DNA from: Shewanella piezotolerans WP3
GTDB taxonomy: Bacteria; Pseudomonadota; Gammaproteobacteria; Enterobacterales; Shewanellaceae
DNA: 64,000 bases
Reading direction: 5' to 3'
Assembly (NCBI RefSeq): GCF_000014885.1
Contig: NC_011566.1
Span: 806,001 to 870,000, forward strand
Shown here: in pieces, positions 54,034 through 62,941 of the stretch
Position numbering within the stretch: position 1 is the first letter of the stretch
How the letters are laid out: each line of letters starts with the position of its first letter
The notes under the pieces: model-generated
Database searches by the model: none
What the model saw: only the letters and a program-made list of their open reading frames with translations
What the model was told of the DNA's origin: nothing
Made by a program: the position numbers and the translations under genes

Positions 54034-55731
54034 ATGAGTGAGAAGAAGTTAGCAGTAAACGAATATTTAAAGACTGACAGCGATTATCTACGTGGCACCA
54101 TTCAAGAAGGTTTAGACACCGCGGTAACGGGTGCGTTTAGTGAAGGCGATCAACAGTTAATTAAGTTCCATGGATTCTATCAACAAGATGACCGTGATCT
54201 GCGTAATGAACGTAAAGAGCAAAAGCTAGAGCCATTGTATAGCTTTATGTTGCGTGCTCGTGTTGCTGGTGGCGTGTGTTCGCCACAACAATGGTTAGCA
54301 GTTGATGATATTGCTTCAAACCTAACCAGCTCAAACAGCATTCGTTTAACGACGCGTCAGACATTTCAATATCATGGTATTCCAAAGCGTAACTTGAAGA
54401 CGATTATTCAAGACCTTGACCGTGAAGCATTGGATTCGATCGCAGCTTGTGGTGACGTAAACCGTAATGTGATGTGCAACCCAAACCCGGTTGAATCTAA
54501 GTTACATCAGCAAGCTTATGCTTATGCGAAGCAATTGTCAGACAACATGCTGCCACATACAAAAGCCTACGCTGAAATCTGGTTAGACGATGAGAAGTTA
54601 GTCACCACTGAGGGGGAAGAGGTTGAGCCTGTTTACGGTAAGACTTACCTGCCAAGAAAATTTAAGATGGCTGTCGCAGTACCGCCAGATAACGATGTTG
54701 ATGTTTACACCAATGATTTAGGCTTTGTGGCTGTTGCTGAAGAGGGTGAATTAGTTGGCTTTAATATGGTTGCTGGTGGCGGAATGGGCTCGACTCATGG
54801 TGAAGTTGCCACTTTCCCACGCTTAGCTGATGACTTTGGTTACATCAAAGCAGAAGATACGCTTAAGTTTGCCGAAGCTGTGATGACCGTACAGCGTGAC
54901 TGGGGTAACCGAGAAAATCGTAAGCTGTCTCGTCTTAAGTACACGATTGTGAAACACGGCTATGATGCCTTTAAAGCGGAAGTTGAAAAGCGTACTGGAA
55001 TTAAATTTGAACCAAAGCGTGATGTTGTAATCGGTGATCGCGGCGATAGATATGGTTGGAAGCAGGGCGTTGATGACAACTGGCATTTAACGCTATTTAT
55101 TGAAGGTGGGCGTGTTAAAGACTTGCCGGGTCAACCGCTACAAACAGGACTAAGAGAGATTGCAAAAATTCACCAAGGTGATTTCCGCATGACCTCTAAT
55201 CAGAATATTATTATTGCAGGTGTTCCCGCAGCAGATAAAGATAAAATTGAAGCGTTGGCAAGGCAACACGGGTTGATGGGTAAGCTCATAACCGAAACTC
55301 GTGGTCACTCAATTGCTTGTGTGGCACTGCCAACGTGTGCGCTAGCGATGGCTGAGGCCGAGCGCTACTTCCCTGACTTTTTAACGAAAGTGGAAGCGCT
55401 GCAAGATAAGCATGGTTTCTTAGATCAAGGTATTGTGATCCGCATGACGGGTTGCCCTAACGGTTGTGCACGTCCATTTGCTGCTGAAATAGGTTTGGTG
55501 GGTAAGGCGCCTGGTCGTTATAACCTTTATTTAGGAGCGAGTTTTGAAGGAACACGTCTAAATAAGCTGTACCGGGAGAATATTCAGGAAGCAGAAATTC
55601 TTGCTGAGTTAGATAGCCTGTTTGCACGCTATGTTGCCGAGCGAGAAACGGGTGAGACATTTGGTAACTATACCGTTCGCAGCGGTGTCGTGACCGCAGT
55701 AATAGATGCTGCTAAGGATTTTCATGGCTGA
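54034..55731 (+). CDS. cysI: CysI, sulfite reductase hemoprotein subunit
   Basis: This 565-residue siroheme and 4Fe-4S enzyme reduces sulfite to sulfide. It has two ferredoxin-like/nitrite-sulfite-reductase repeats, siroheme-binding arginines in [14 protein letters not shown], and the cluster-binding cysteines in [16 protein letters not shown] and [13 protein letters not shown]. The length is normal. The last codons overlap the cysH start by 8 bp, so translation is coupled. Confidence 0.96.
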   Translation: MSEKKLAVNEYLKTDSDYLRGTIQEGLDTAVTGAFSEGDQQLIKFHGFYQQDDRDLRNERKEQKLEPLYSFMLRARVAGGVCSPQQWLAVDDIASNLTSSNSIRLTTRQTFQYHGIPKRNLKTIIQDLDREALDSIAACGDVNRNVMCNPNPVESKLHQQAYAYAKQLSDNMLPHTKAYAEIWLDDEKLVTTEGEEVEPVYGKTYLPRKFKMAVAVPPDNDVDVYTNDLGFVAVAEEGELVGFNMVAGGGMGSTHGEVATFPRLADDFGYIKAEDTLKFAEAVMTVQRDWGNRENRKLSRLKYTIVKHGYDAFKAEVEKRTGIKFEPKRDVVIGDRGDRYGWKQGVDDNWHLTLFIEGGRVKDLPGQPLQTGLREIAKIHQGDFRMTSNQNIIIAGVPAADKDKIEALARQHGLMGKLITETRGHSIACVALPTCALAMAEAERYFPDFLTKVEALQDKHGFLDQGIVIRMTGCPNGCARPFAAEIGLVGKAPGRYNLYLGASFEGTRLNKLYRENIQEAEILAELDSLFARYVAERETGETFGNYTVRSGVVTAVIDAAKDFHG

Positions 55732-56488
55732 TCTGCCGATAGATTCTGTTATCTCTAAAGAGGCGTTGGCAGCTTTGCTTTCAGCGCCAGAAATAGAGCA
55801 GCGTGCGGAACTGGAAAGGGTCAATGCTTTTCTTGATGAATTGACCCCGCAACATAGAGTTCGTTGGGCGCTTGAGTACTTACCCGGTAAGGCTGCGTTG
55901 TCATCGAGCTTTGGCATTCAAGCCGCCGTTATGCTGCATATGATAAGTACGGAAAAGCCGGATATCCCTGTTATTCTCACCGATACTGGGTATTTATTTA
56001 GCCAGACTTATAAGTTCATTGATGAACTGACAGAGCGGTTAAAGCTGAACCTTAAAGTTTATGCCTCTCCATTGAGCGCGGCTTGGCAAGAGGCAAAGTT
56101 TGGTTTTTTGTGGCTGCAAGGTATTGACGGGCTCGATCGCTATAACCAGATCAACAAAGTTGAACCTATGCAACGTGCGCTTAAAGAGTTAGAGGTCGGC
56201 ACTTGGTTTGCAGGGCTTAGACGTTCGCAGTCGAGCACTCGCGAAGCACTACAAGTACTCGCTATTCACGGTAAGCGATATAAGGTGCTACCTATTATCG
56301 AGTGGAGCAATAAACAGGTACATGAATACCTCAGCGAGTTTGATTTGCCTTACCATCCATTGTGGGATCAAGGCTATGTTTCTGTCGGTGATACTCACTC
56401 AAGTAAACCACTTGAACTGGGAATGACAGAAGAGGAAACGAGATTTAATGGTATGAAACGTGAGTGTGGGCTGCACTACGATATTTAG
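55724..56488 (+). CDS. cysH: CysH, PAPS reductase
   Basis: This 254-residue phosphoadenosine-phosphosulfate reductase makes sulfite using thioredoxin. The PP-loop-type [13 protein letters not shown] (about 57), [29 protein letters not shown] and the C-terminal catalytic Cys in ECGLHYDI are present. It lacks the extra CC-x-C cluster motif of APS reductases, so the substrate should be PAPS. The ATG at 55724 overlaps cysI and has AAGGA 7 bp upstream; the longer frame from 55706 lies inside cysI. Confidence 0.95.
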   Translation: MADLPIDSVISKEALAALLSAPEIEQRAELERVNAFLDELTPQHRVRWALEYLPGKAALSSSFGIQAAVMLHMISTEKPDIPVILTDTGYLFSQTYKFIDELTERLKLNLKVYASPLSAAWQEAKFGFLWLQGIDGLDRYNQINKVEPMQRALKELEVGTWFAGLRRSQSSTREALQVLAIHGKRYKVLPIIEWSNKQVHEYLSEFDLPYHPLWDQGYVSVGDTHSSKPLELGMTEEETRFNGMKRECGLHYDI

Positions 56489-56697
56489 CAATCTAGCTGT
56501 GGGGCACTTTAAGATCAGCTCAAGTGGTACATGAGTACATTTTAGTGCCTTTCTTCTGTGTGAGTTGGGCACTGGCTAATACTTTAACACTATAAAATAA
56601 AAAGACTTTAGTTGGTTTTCACACTTTTGTTTGAATATTTGTACATTTTTACTCACAAGGTTATGCACAGCTGTTTTTTTTAGGCTATAGTTCATCG

Positions 56698-56985
56698 TTC
56701 CCGTAGATGGTTTTAGGAGCTGTTCCGTATCAAACCTGATTAGGTTTAGTGGCATTTAGGCTTCCACTGGATGGTTTTTATAGTTGAGATAAATGTATAT
56801 TCTCCTATTTGAACATTCATCTAAATGTTGCAGGCGGAGCTGTCAGTAACCCAACAAACCAAGCTCAATTAGTGCAACGTCAGCGCTTTAATTGAGTGCT
56901 TAGATTGGCTTGCTAGCGCCTGCTTATCCAAAGCGAGTAATCCCCCAGGTAGCCTGATGTGGCTATCTGGGGGCTTATCACTTTT
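56698..56985 (+). ncRNA. Candidate structured non-coding RNA downstream of cysH
   Basis: This stretch of about 285 nt has no ORF but is unusually rich in nested inverted repeats: AAACCT-GATT-AGGTTT (56732-56747), AGTGG/CCACT (56748-56768), and a long composite stem with outer GCAGGCG/CGCCTGC (56830-56836, 56917-56923) and inner CCAA/TTGG and CTCAATTA/TAATTGAG. The terminal hairpin CCCCCAGGTAGCC / GGCTATCTGGGGG (56942-56973) has 12 of 13 pairs and is followed by CTTATCACTTTT. A TATAGT -10-like box lies at 56686-56691; no good -35. I do not recognise a known family (not 6S, tmRNA, RNase P or CsrB). The terminal hairpin may instead just end cysJIH. Confidence 0.4.
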
Positions 56986-57123
56986 CCTGACAAGCTTTCC
57001 AAAAATATCATTAAAGTACTTTTACTCATGCATCTCATTGAAAGCACTGAGTGCTGCGACTACACGACTTAATTCAGCAAGCGACAAATAGATTAAGAAA
57101 AATTTGGCCGTATTCAGCTGTAA

Positions 57124-57434
57124 TACTAATCAGTATAAAGATTTGATCGCTCAGCGAGAGTTTAGCGGCTTTGAGGTAAGGTCATTAAATGCTCCTGCAT
57201 TAATGACATTCACCACATCCATGTGGTTAGCAATGAATGAAGAGCATAGTTAAACTAGGTTCAAGTTCATTAACGCAGCATCAAAGCCGCTAAAACTCGC
57301 CTGTAGGAGTGTTTTTGGCTTGCTACTTCTGCGTTGAATAACCTCATAAGGGAACAACCATTATGTCATTTATCCGCCTTGAATTAGCGTGCCAAAAACG
57401 CTCTGAGTAGATCAACTTCTTATACTGATTGGTA
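57124..57434. repeat. MITE-like element, family B (311 bp)
   Basis: The left end TACTAATCAGTATAAAGAT and the right end TTATACTGATTGGTA are inverted repeats. The left flank is TAA but the right flank is TTA. The outer right end of the adjoining partial copy (57669) has TAA, suggesting both copies inserted or expanded as one unit. Confidence 0.8.
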
Positions 57435-57437
57435 TTA

Positions 57438-57669
57438 GTGGTTTTGAGGTAAGTTAATGCGTTAAGGGCATCGTTGTTCTACCTTCAAGCTGATTAACGC
57501 AGGAGCAAAAGCGCTGAAATTCGCCTGTTAGGGTGTTTTTGCTGCCTACTTCGGCAACGAACAAATTCATAGGGGAATAACCATTATGTCATTACTCACT
57601 TTAGATAGCCTGCCTTGAATGAGTTCGCAAAAGCACTCTGAGTAGAGCAACTTCTTATGCTAGTTGGTA
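57438..57669. repeat. Partial tandem copy of family B element
   Basis: It shares GAGGTAAG near its start, then GCCTACTTCGGCAACGAACA, GGGGAATAACCATTATGTCA and ACTCTGAGTAGAGCAACTTC with the copies at 57124 and 48437. It lacks the left terminal repeat. It ends GTTGGTA, followed by TAA (57670-57672), matching the TAA that precedes the 57124 element. Confidence 0.7.
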
Positions 57670-57841
57670 TAATTTAGTGCTGAATCAAATGGCTAGCTGA
57701 TAGAATTTGCCGTGTAATGCTGTACTATGAACCAAGAATTTTATTAGACTGTCGTTGCTTGGTGATTCTTGCGCGATGGTGACAAGATATAGCAATCGCA
57801 TTGATGATGGGATTGATGGAATTATTAAATGGAGTTTTTAA

Positions 57842-59563
57842 ATGAATAAGATGTTAGTTGCTGCGTTAGTCGCTGTGGGTGCAGGTGGATATTGGTACAG
57901 TCAACAAGGGGATGATGTCTCTGCGAGTGATAACGCGGTTATGGCATATATTCCCGCTGATACACCGATATTTTCGGCGCAGTTACAGCCTTTCCCGATT
58001 AAGTCTTATATTAACTCCTTATCTGATGCTTATAAGCAGTCAGGTGCTAACTCCTTGGGCGAGTGGGAAGCTGAAGATGATCCGCGAGCGCAGTTTTTCC
58101 TTAGCTTAACCAAGTCCTATTTAGCTGCAATGCAAGATGGCGAAACGTTTATCAACACTTTTGGCCTTGCTGAAAACATTCGCAGCTACTTTTACACATT
58201 GGGCGCATTGCCGGTACTTAAAATAGAAGTGGCCAATGCTGAGGCTATATGGGCGCTGCTGGATAAAGCCGAAGGTGAAAGTGGTTTAGTCCATGTTGCG
58301 GGTCAACTGAAAGGGGTTAACTATCGCAGCTATCCGCTGACAGAAGCGACAGATGAGGAGCAGATAAATTTGGTGGTTGCAGTTAACAACTCTATGTTAA
58401 CCATGACCATAGATACCTCGTTTAGTGAAGCGGCTCTGCTTGAAACGGCACTTGGAGTCACGCCTGTTGAACGCTCTATTGTCGATGCTAAGATTATTGA
58501 AGATATCATAGCAAAGCATGGTTTTACTGATGAGGGTATAAGCTACATCAATCATCAAGAAATTATCACAGCGCTTACCAGCACCGATGGTAATCAACTG
58601 GCTCGCCAACTGACAAAGCTATTTGCGATGGCGGATGAAGATCCGTTTATAGAACTTCGCTCTGCAACCTGTAGCCAAGAGTTATCATCCATTGCTTCAA
58701 ATTGGCCTCGCACTGTAGCGGGTTATGATGAACTGGCAATCTCAGATAGCGAAAGCTCGCTAAGCTACAGAGTGGTTTTCGAAAGTAACAACCAAGTTAT
58801 GCTTGATGCCTATCAAAAGATGCGCGGTTATATTCCTGCATATGTGCAAGATATCAATAACAGTGTATTTAGCTTTGGATTGGGGATCGACGTAAACCAA
58901 ATGGTACCTTCATTACAGGCTATTTGGGATGAGATGCTAACCCCACAATACCAATGTGCGCCGCTGCAAGAGATGCAAGCACAGATGAGTCAGCAAAGCC
59001 CGGCAATGCTTGGCATGATGACGGGGATGGCGAATGGCGTTAAAGGCGTTGGTCTGTCGGTTATTGATTATAAAATCAGTGAAGATGTTGATGCTCCAGA
59101 GATTGAAAGCTTAGATGCGGTTGTGACACTGTCGGCTGATAATCCAGCGATGCTCTTTAATATGGTTAAACCATTCGCCCCTGAATTGGCTGATATTCAA
59201 TTGCCAACAGACGGCAGTGCTGTGGTATTAAACGATGTGTTACCTATGCCACCAGAGATGAATATTACCGCTAAAATGGCTGTTAAAGGCAATCATTTGG
59301 TGTTGTACTTTGGCGATAAAGGCGAAGCTGTTGCCGATAAGCTGACGACTGAAGCTGTAGCAAATAATGGCTTATTGGCAATGTCTGTGGATTATATGAA
59401 GATGTTTGCGCCATTATTGACCTTTATAGAGCTAACTGGCGAGCCCGTTCCTGAAGAATTTAAGTCGATGAAAGATTACGATATGCGCGTCAAAGTTGCG
59501 CTTGATGTTGATGATAAAGGCGTCATTATCGATTCTTCGGTGAACTCAAGAGCAACTAAGTAA
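57842..59563 (+). CDS. Uncharacterised exported protein (573 residues)
   Basis: A short N-terminal hydrophobic segment (MLVAALVAVGAGGYWYS) acts as a membrane anchor or signal. A large acidic alpha/beta domain with no recognised family follows. Two broad halves each contain AYIPADTP-like or VAVNNSMLTMTIDT strand patterns, giving a DUF3352-like impression, but I cannot assign it. One Cys pair (ATCSQ about 281, YQCAP about 378) might form a disulfide. GGAG lies 7 bp before the ATG. It is a single gene between a repeat-rich spacer and a terminator. Confidence 0.75.
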   Translation: MNKMLVAALVAVGAGGYWYSQQGDDVSASDNAVMAYIPADTPIFSAQLQPFPIKSYINSLSDAYKQSGANSLGEWEAEDDPRAQFFLSLTKSYLAAMQDGETFINTFGLAENIRSYFYTLGALPVLKIEVANAEAIWALLDKAEGESGLVHVAGQLKGVNYRSYPLTEATDEEQINLVVAVNNSMLTMTIDTSFSEAALLETALGVTPVERSIVDAKIIEDIIAKHGFTDEGISYINHQEIITALTSTDGNQLARQLTKLFAMADEDPFIELRSATCSQELSSIASNWPRTVAGYDELAISDSESSLSYRVVFESNNQVMLDAYQKMRGYIPAYVQDINNSVFSFGLGIDVNQMVPSLQAIWDEMLTPQYQCAPLQEMQAQMSQQSPAMLGMMTGMANGVKGVGLSVIDYKISEDVDAPEIESLDAVVTLSADNPAMLFNMVKPFAPELADIQLPTDGSAVVLNDVLPMPPEMNITAKMAVKGNHLVLYFGDKGEAVADKLTTEAVANNGLLAMSVDYMKMFAPLLTFIELTGEPVPEEFKSMKDYDMRVKVALDVDDKGVIIDSSVNSRATK

Positions 59564-59592
59564 AATCTAGTATCCCGAGAAAGTATTCCGAC

Positions 59593-59624
59593 AAACGCCA
59601 GTTCTTGATAGCTGGCGTTTTTAT
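59593..59624 (+). terminator. Intrinsic terminator after the exported protein gene
   Basis: ACGCCAG and CTGGCGT form the stem, extended by A/T pairs, followed by TTTTTATTTTT. It lies 30 bp after the stop and before the DUF3010 ribosome site. Confidence 0.9.
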
Positions 59625-59651
59625 TTTTAGCGCGAGCTTAGGAGAGATAAA

Positions 59652-60065
59652 GTGATTATTGCAGGGCTTTTCTTAAAAGCGAATGAAGTTAGAGTTGTGA
59701 CCCTAGCTGGGGAGCGTGCCAGTCATAGCTTAGTCGCCCCTAAAGTAACAAAGTTTAGTTTACCTAAAAACCCAGCCCAAGCTGATGTTGCAGTCTTTAT
59801 CGAACAAGTAAATACGCATATCGGCAGCAATAGTATTGATAAAGTGGTACTGAACCGACGCGCCACAACAGGACAGGGTGCTGGTGGTGCGGGTACCTTT
59901 TTAATGGAAGGTGCGATGCTTGCAAGGTGTAATGTTGAAATAGATTTTATTCACCCTGCAACATTACGCGCGTCCGACAAGAAGCACGCTGAATTGAAGT
60001 CCTGCAGACCAAAGACTGTAGATTTAGGTAAGGCTTACGATTTAGCATTTGAGTGCTTATCTTAA
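59652..60065 (+). CDS. DUF3010 family protein
   Basis: This 137-residue soluble protein matches DUF3010, common in gammaproteobacteria: LFLKANEVRVVTLAGE at the start, a KVVLNRRATTGQGAGGAGTF block and IDFIHPATLRA. It has an RNase-H-like/RuvX-like pattern (alternating strands with conserved acidic ends), but no activity is established. The start is GTG 59652 with GGAGAG upstream. It is transcribed on its own after a terminator. Confidence 0.85.
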   Translation: MIIAGLFLKANEVRVVTLAGERASHSLVAPKVTKFSLPKNPAQADVAVFIEQVNTHIGSNSIDKVVLNRRATTGQGAGGAGTFLMEGAMLARCNVEIDFIHPATLRASDKKHAELKSCRPKTVDLGKAYDLAFECLS

Positions 60066-60172
60066 AAGAGCTCGACTGTAGGTGATCCTTTTAGATTGTT
60101 ATGCGTATATTTGTCAGCTGTAATAAGTGCTATAACAATGAAAGGCGACACAAGGAATATTAGGTGGAAACT

Positions 60173-60742
60173 ATGATTAAACAATTATCAAAGATACTTT
60201 TAGCCGCAGCGTTAGTACTGCCGCTGGCAGCGACAGCAACCGATTTAAAGGTTGGTGATACCGCACCAAATTTCAAGCTACAAGCAACTGACGGGCACTT
60301 TTACCAACTAAGTGATTACAAAGGCAAGCAAACTTTGGTATTGGCCTGGTACCCAATGGCTAATACTCATGGATGCACGCTTGAATGTAAATCACTGGTG
60401 CAAAAAGGGCATCTTATCCGCGAGTACAATGCGGTCTATATGATGGCAAGTGTTGACGAGCTAGAAGATAACCAAGCATTTGCTAAAGAGCAAAAAGCTG
60501 ACTTTCCCATGTTAAGCGATCCTACTAAAGAAACAGCCAAAGCTTATGATGTGCTTAACTTTGTTCGGGTAGCGAGTCGGGTTACTTTTTACATTGGCGA
60601 AGATGGAAAAATTTTAAAGATTGATGAAGATATCAATGCTGAAACCGCTGCTGAAGATATCGCTGCGAACTTAGAGGCGTTGAATATCGACAAAGCTGAA
60701 GCTGAACTTGAAAACAATGGCGAGACAGCCCAAGTCGAATAA
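60173..60742 (+). CDS. Exported peroxiredoxin (AhpC/TSA, BCP-like)
   Basis: This 189-residue peroxidase has a signal peptide (MIKQLSKILLAAALVLPLAA, cleavage near TATA), unlike the usual cytoplasmic Bcp. The thioredoxin-fold domain begins LKVGDTAPNFKL. The peroxidatic site fits P-x3-T-x2-C (PMANTHGC), with a second Cys five residues later (TLEC) that could resolve the disulfide as in BCP. The tail is acidic and Ala-rich (AEAELENNGETAQVE). ATG 60173, with AGGTGG upstream, is preferred to GTG 60164. It converges with rpiA through a shared terminator. Confidence 0.88.
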   Translation: MIKQLSKILLAAALVLPLAATATDLKVGDTAPNFKLQATDGHFYQLSDYKGKQTLVLAWYPMANTHGCTLECKSLVQKGHLIREYNAVYMMASVDELEDNQAFAKEQKADFPMLSDPTKETAKAYDVLNFVRVASRVTFYIGEDGKILKIDEDINAETAAEDIAANLEALNIDKAEAELENNGETAQVE

Positions 60743-60765
60743 TCTTTAGCTTGTTGGTTAGAAAT

Positions 60766-60799
60766 AAAAAGCCACAGACTGAAAAGTCCGTGGCTTTTT
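60766..60799. terminator. Bidirectional terminator between peroxiredoxin gene and rpiA
   Basis: AAAAAGCCACAGACT and AGTCCGTGGCTTTTT pair with a single mismatch, leaving A and T runs on both sides for both convergent genes. Confidence 0.93.
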
Positions 60800-60827
60800 A
60801 CGTAAGTTGATAATGAGCTAGCGCCAA

Positions 60828-61484
60828 TTACTTAACTGTCTTAACACCTTCTGGCGTACCCACTAGCAACACATCAGCGCCGCGCATGGCAAATAAACCA
60901 TTGGTGACCACACCAACAATAGCGTTGATCTGTTCTTCAAGCTCTTTTGGGGTCATGATTTTCATGTTGTAGACATCTAAAATAATATTGCCGTTATCTG
61001 TCACCACGCCTTCACGGTATACCGGATCGCCGCCAAGTTTAACTAGCTGACGTGCCACATATGAGCGTGCCATTGGAATAACTTCAACTGGTAGTGGGAA
61101 CTCACCTAGAATGTCGACCTGCTTGGTGTTATCAACAATACAGATAAACTTATCAGCCACTGCAGCAACGATCTTTTCACGAGTCAGTGCAGCACCGCCA
61201 CCTTTTATCATATCCATATGGCCGTTAATTTCGTCAGCGCCATCAACATAAACTGACAGGTCATCAACACTGTTAAGATCATATACTGGAATACCAAGAG
61301 ATTTCATTTTCTCGGTAGAAGCTTCAGAGCTTGATACGGCGCCGTCAATGTCCGCTTTCATGGTCGCAAGGGCATCAATAAAGTGATTAACGGTTGAGCC
61401 GGTACCTACACCAACAATGCTATCTTTTTCAACATATTGTAATGCAGCCCATCCTGCGGCTTTTTTCATTTCATCTTGAGTCAT
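60828..61484 (-). CDS. rpiA: RpiA, ribose-5-phosphate isomerase A
   Basis: This 218-residue cytosolic enzyme of the pentose phosphate pathway interconverts ribose-5-P and ribulose-5-P. All family motifs are present: [16 protein letters not shown], the catalytic-loop [23 protein letters not shown], and [26 protein letters not shown]. The length is normal. It is a single gene, ending at the bidirectional terminator; its promoter lies in 61485-61737, which it shares with the disrupted DUF808 gene. Confidence 0.97.
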   Translation of the reverse strand: MTQDEMKKAAGWAALQYVEKDSIVGVGTGSTVNHFIDALATMKADIDGAVSSSEASTEKMKSLGIPVYDLNSVDDLSVYVDGADEINGHMDMIKGGGAALTREKIVAAVADKFICIVDNTKQVDILGEFPLPVEVIPMARSYVARQLVKLGGDPVYREGVVTDNGNIILDVYNMKIMTPKELEEQINAIVGVVTNGLFAMRGADVLLVGTPEGVKTVK

Positions 61485-61780
61485 AACGAAATCCTTTTTA
61501 AAGGCAAATATTAAAAATATGGCGTTAGTATACGCTTTAAACGGCTAAAGCGTGCCTGAAATTTGTGTTTAAAGTGACAAGCTTGGCATATCATGATTAG
61601 CTTGGCTCGAAGCGATAATGAGGGTTGATTACTTTAGCTAAGTGTTAGCGAGCTAAAGTAACTTTGTAGATGGATTTTTTTGCACTGTTTGAGCCTTTGA
61701 AATGTGGTGGCAGTGCAAGTTGATTAAAGGAGTCACTATGGCAGGGGCAAGCCTATTAACCTTGTATGGATAATAAACCC

Positions 61781-61980
61781 ACCTAATTACACTTAATTCC
61801 CAGTTTCGGGTAATGTGAGACCCAGGCTTTAGCTGCAACTAAAGCTTTCATTTGTCGTAGTTCGATTGAATGATGGATCCTCTATCGAGAGACCGATAAC
61901 AAGAAAGAACGCGACAAACGACTCCAAGCAAAATACTCGAATAGTCTACTGGGTCTCGAACCCGCATTTGCAAGCAAGAG
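61781..61980 (+). ncRNA. Candidate bridge RNA in the IS110 left end
   Basis: The left end is highly structured: GAGACCCAG (61813 region) pairs with CTGGGTCTC (near 61950), GCTTTAG/CTAAAGC forms a hairpin, and TTTGTCG/CGACAAA encloses an internal loop. Inside that loop TAACAAG (61897-61903) is complementary to the target CTTGTTA at the insertion site. ATAGTCT (61941-61947) is identical to the seven bases before the right-end core. Both are what target and donor guides would look like, but 7-base matches can be chance. Confidence 0.55.
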
Positions 61981-61990
61981 TTAGCTTATT

Positions 61991-62941
61991 ATGAAATCAA
62001 AAACTAATCAAAACATTAACGTTGGTGTCGATACTGGTAAGTACCAACTCGACATTTATATTCGACCACTAGATATCTATTTCACCGTTTCTAACGATGA
62101 AAAAGGGATTAAAGAAGCAGTGCGCCTCATTAAAAAGTACCATCCTGAGCGTATTGTCATTGAAGCGACAGGACGTCTTGAGATGCCCTTTATCATGGCT
62201 TGTGCTAACGCCAATTTACCCTTCGTGATAGCCAATCCGGTTCACATTAAACGCTTTGCTGGAGCAATAGGCCAACGCGCTAAAACAGATAAGCTAGACG
62301 CACAGCTGATAGCTCATTACAGTGAAGCGATTAAACCTAGGCTATCAACGCTAAAGCCTGATGTCATGCAGGCTATGAGCGATCTCGTAGGAAGGCGGAG
62401 CCAGCTTTTGGTCATGCAAACGATGGAAAAGAATCGGCTTCAAATTCTCCCTCAAGAGCTTGCAATGACGATCAAGCCAATCTTAACGGTCTTCAAAAAT
62501 CAGATAACGAAGATAGAAGATAAAATCGTTAAACTCATCGAATCGAACGCTGACTATCAAGCTAAAAACCTTATCCTGCAAAGCATGAAAGGAATAGGTA
62601 AAATTGCCGCAGCATCCATTATCAGTAACCTACCAGAGCTTGGCTATATTAATAACAAAGAAGCCAGTTCGTTGGTTGGTGTAGCACCGATGAATAAAGA
62701 AAGTGGACGCTTTAAAGGCCATAGAAAAATCCAGGGAGGGCGACATCAAGTTAGAACCGTTTTGTACATGGCAATGATGTCAGCAATACAATCCAACCCC
62801 GTTTTTAAAGAGACTTATCAGCGACTCGTTGCCGCAGGAAAACCTAAGAAAGTCGCGATTATTGCATGCGTAAGAAAGATGGTTGTGATCCTAAATTCGA
62901 TGCTAAGAGATGGTGTTTTGTGGGAAGCGCCAAAAGCTTAA
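61991..62941 (+). CDS. IS110 family transposase
   Basis: This 316-residue DEDD-type recombinase has an N-terminal RuvC-like domain with NVGVDTGKYQLDIY (first Asp), IVIEATG (Glu) and AKTDKLDAQLIAHY (Asp pair). A C-terminal Transposase_20 domain follows, with MKGIGKIAAASIISNLPELG and the Ser-containing GVAPMNKESGRFKGHRKIQG. It is full length and without disruption, so it may be active. The ATG at 61991 is preceded by AAGAG. It sits inside the DUF808 gene in the same orientation. Confidence 0.95.
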   Translation: MKSKTNQNINVGVDTGKYQLDIYIRPLDIYFTVSNDEKGIKEAVRLIKKYHPERIVIEATGRLEMPFIMACANANLPFVIANPVHIKRFAGAIGQRAKTDKLDAQLIAHYSEAIKPRLSTLKPDVMQAMSDLVGRRSQLLVMQTMEKNRLQILPQELAMTIKPILTVFKNQITKIEDKIVKLIESNADYQAKNLILQSMKGIGKIAAASIISNLPELGYINNKEASSLVGVAPMNKESGRFKGHRKIQGGRHQVRTVLYMAMMSAIQSNPVFKETYQRLVAAGKPKKVAIIACVRKMVVILNSMLRDGVLWEAPKA

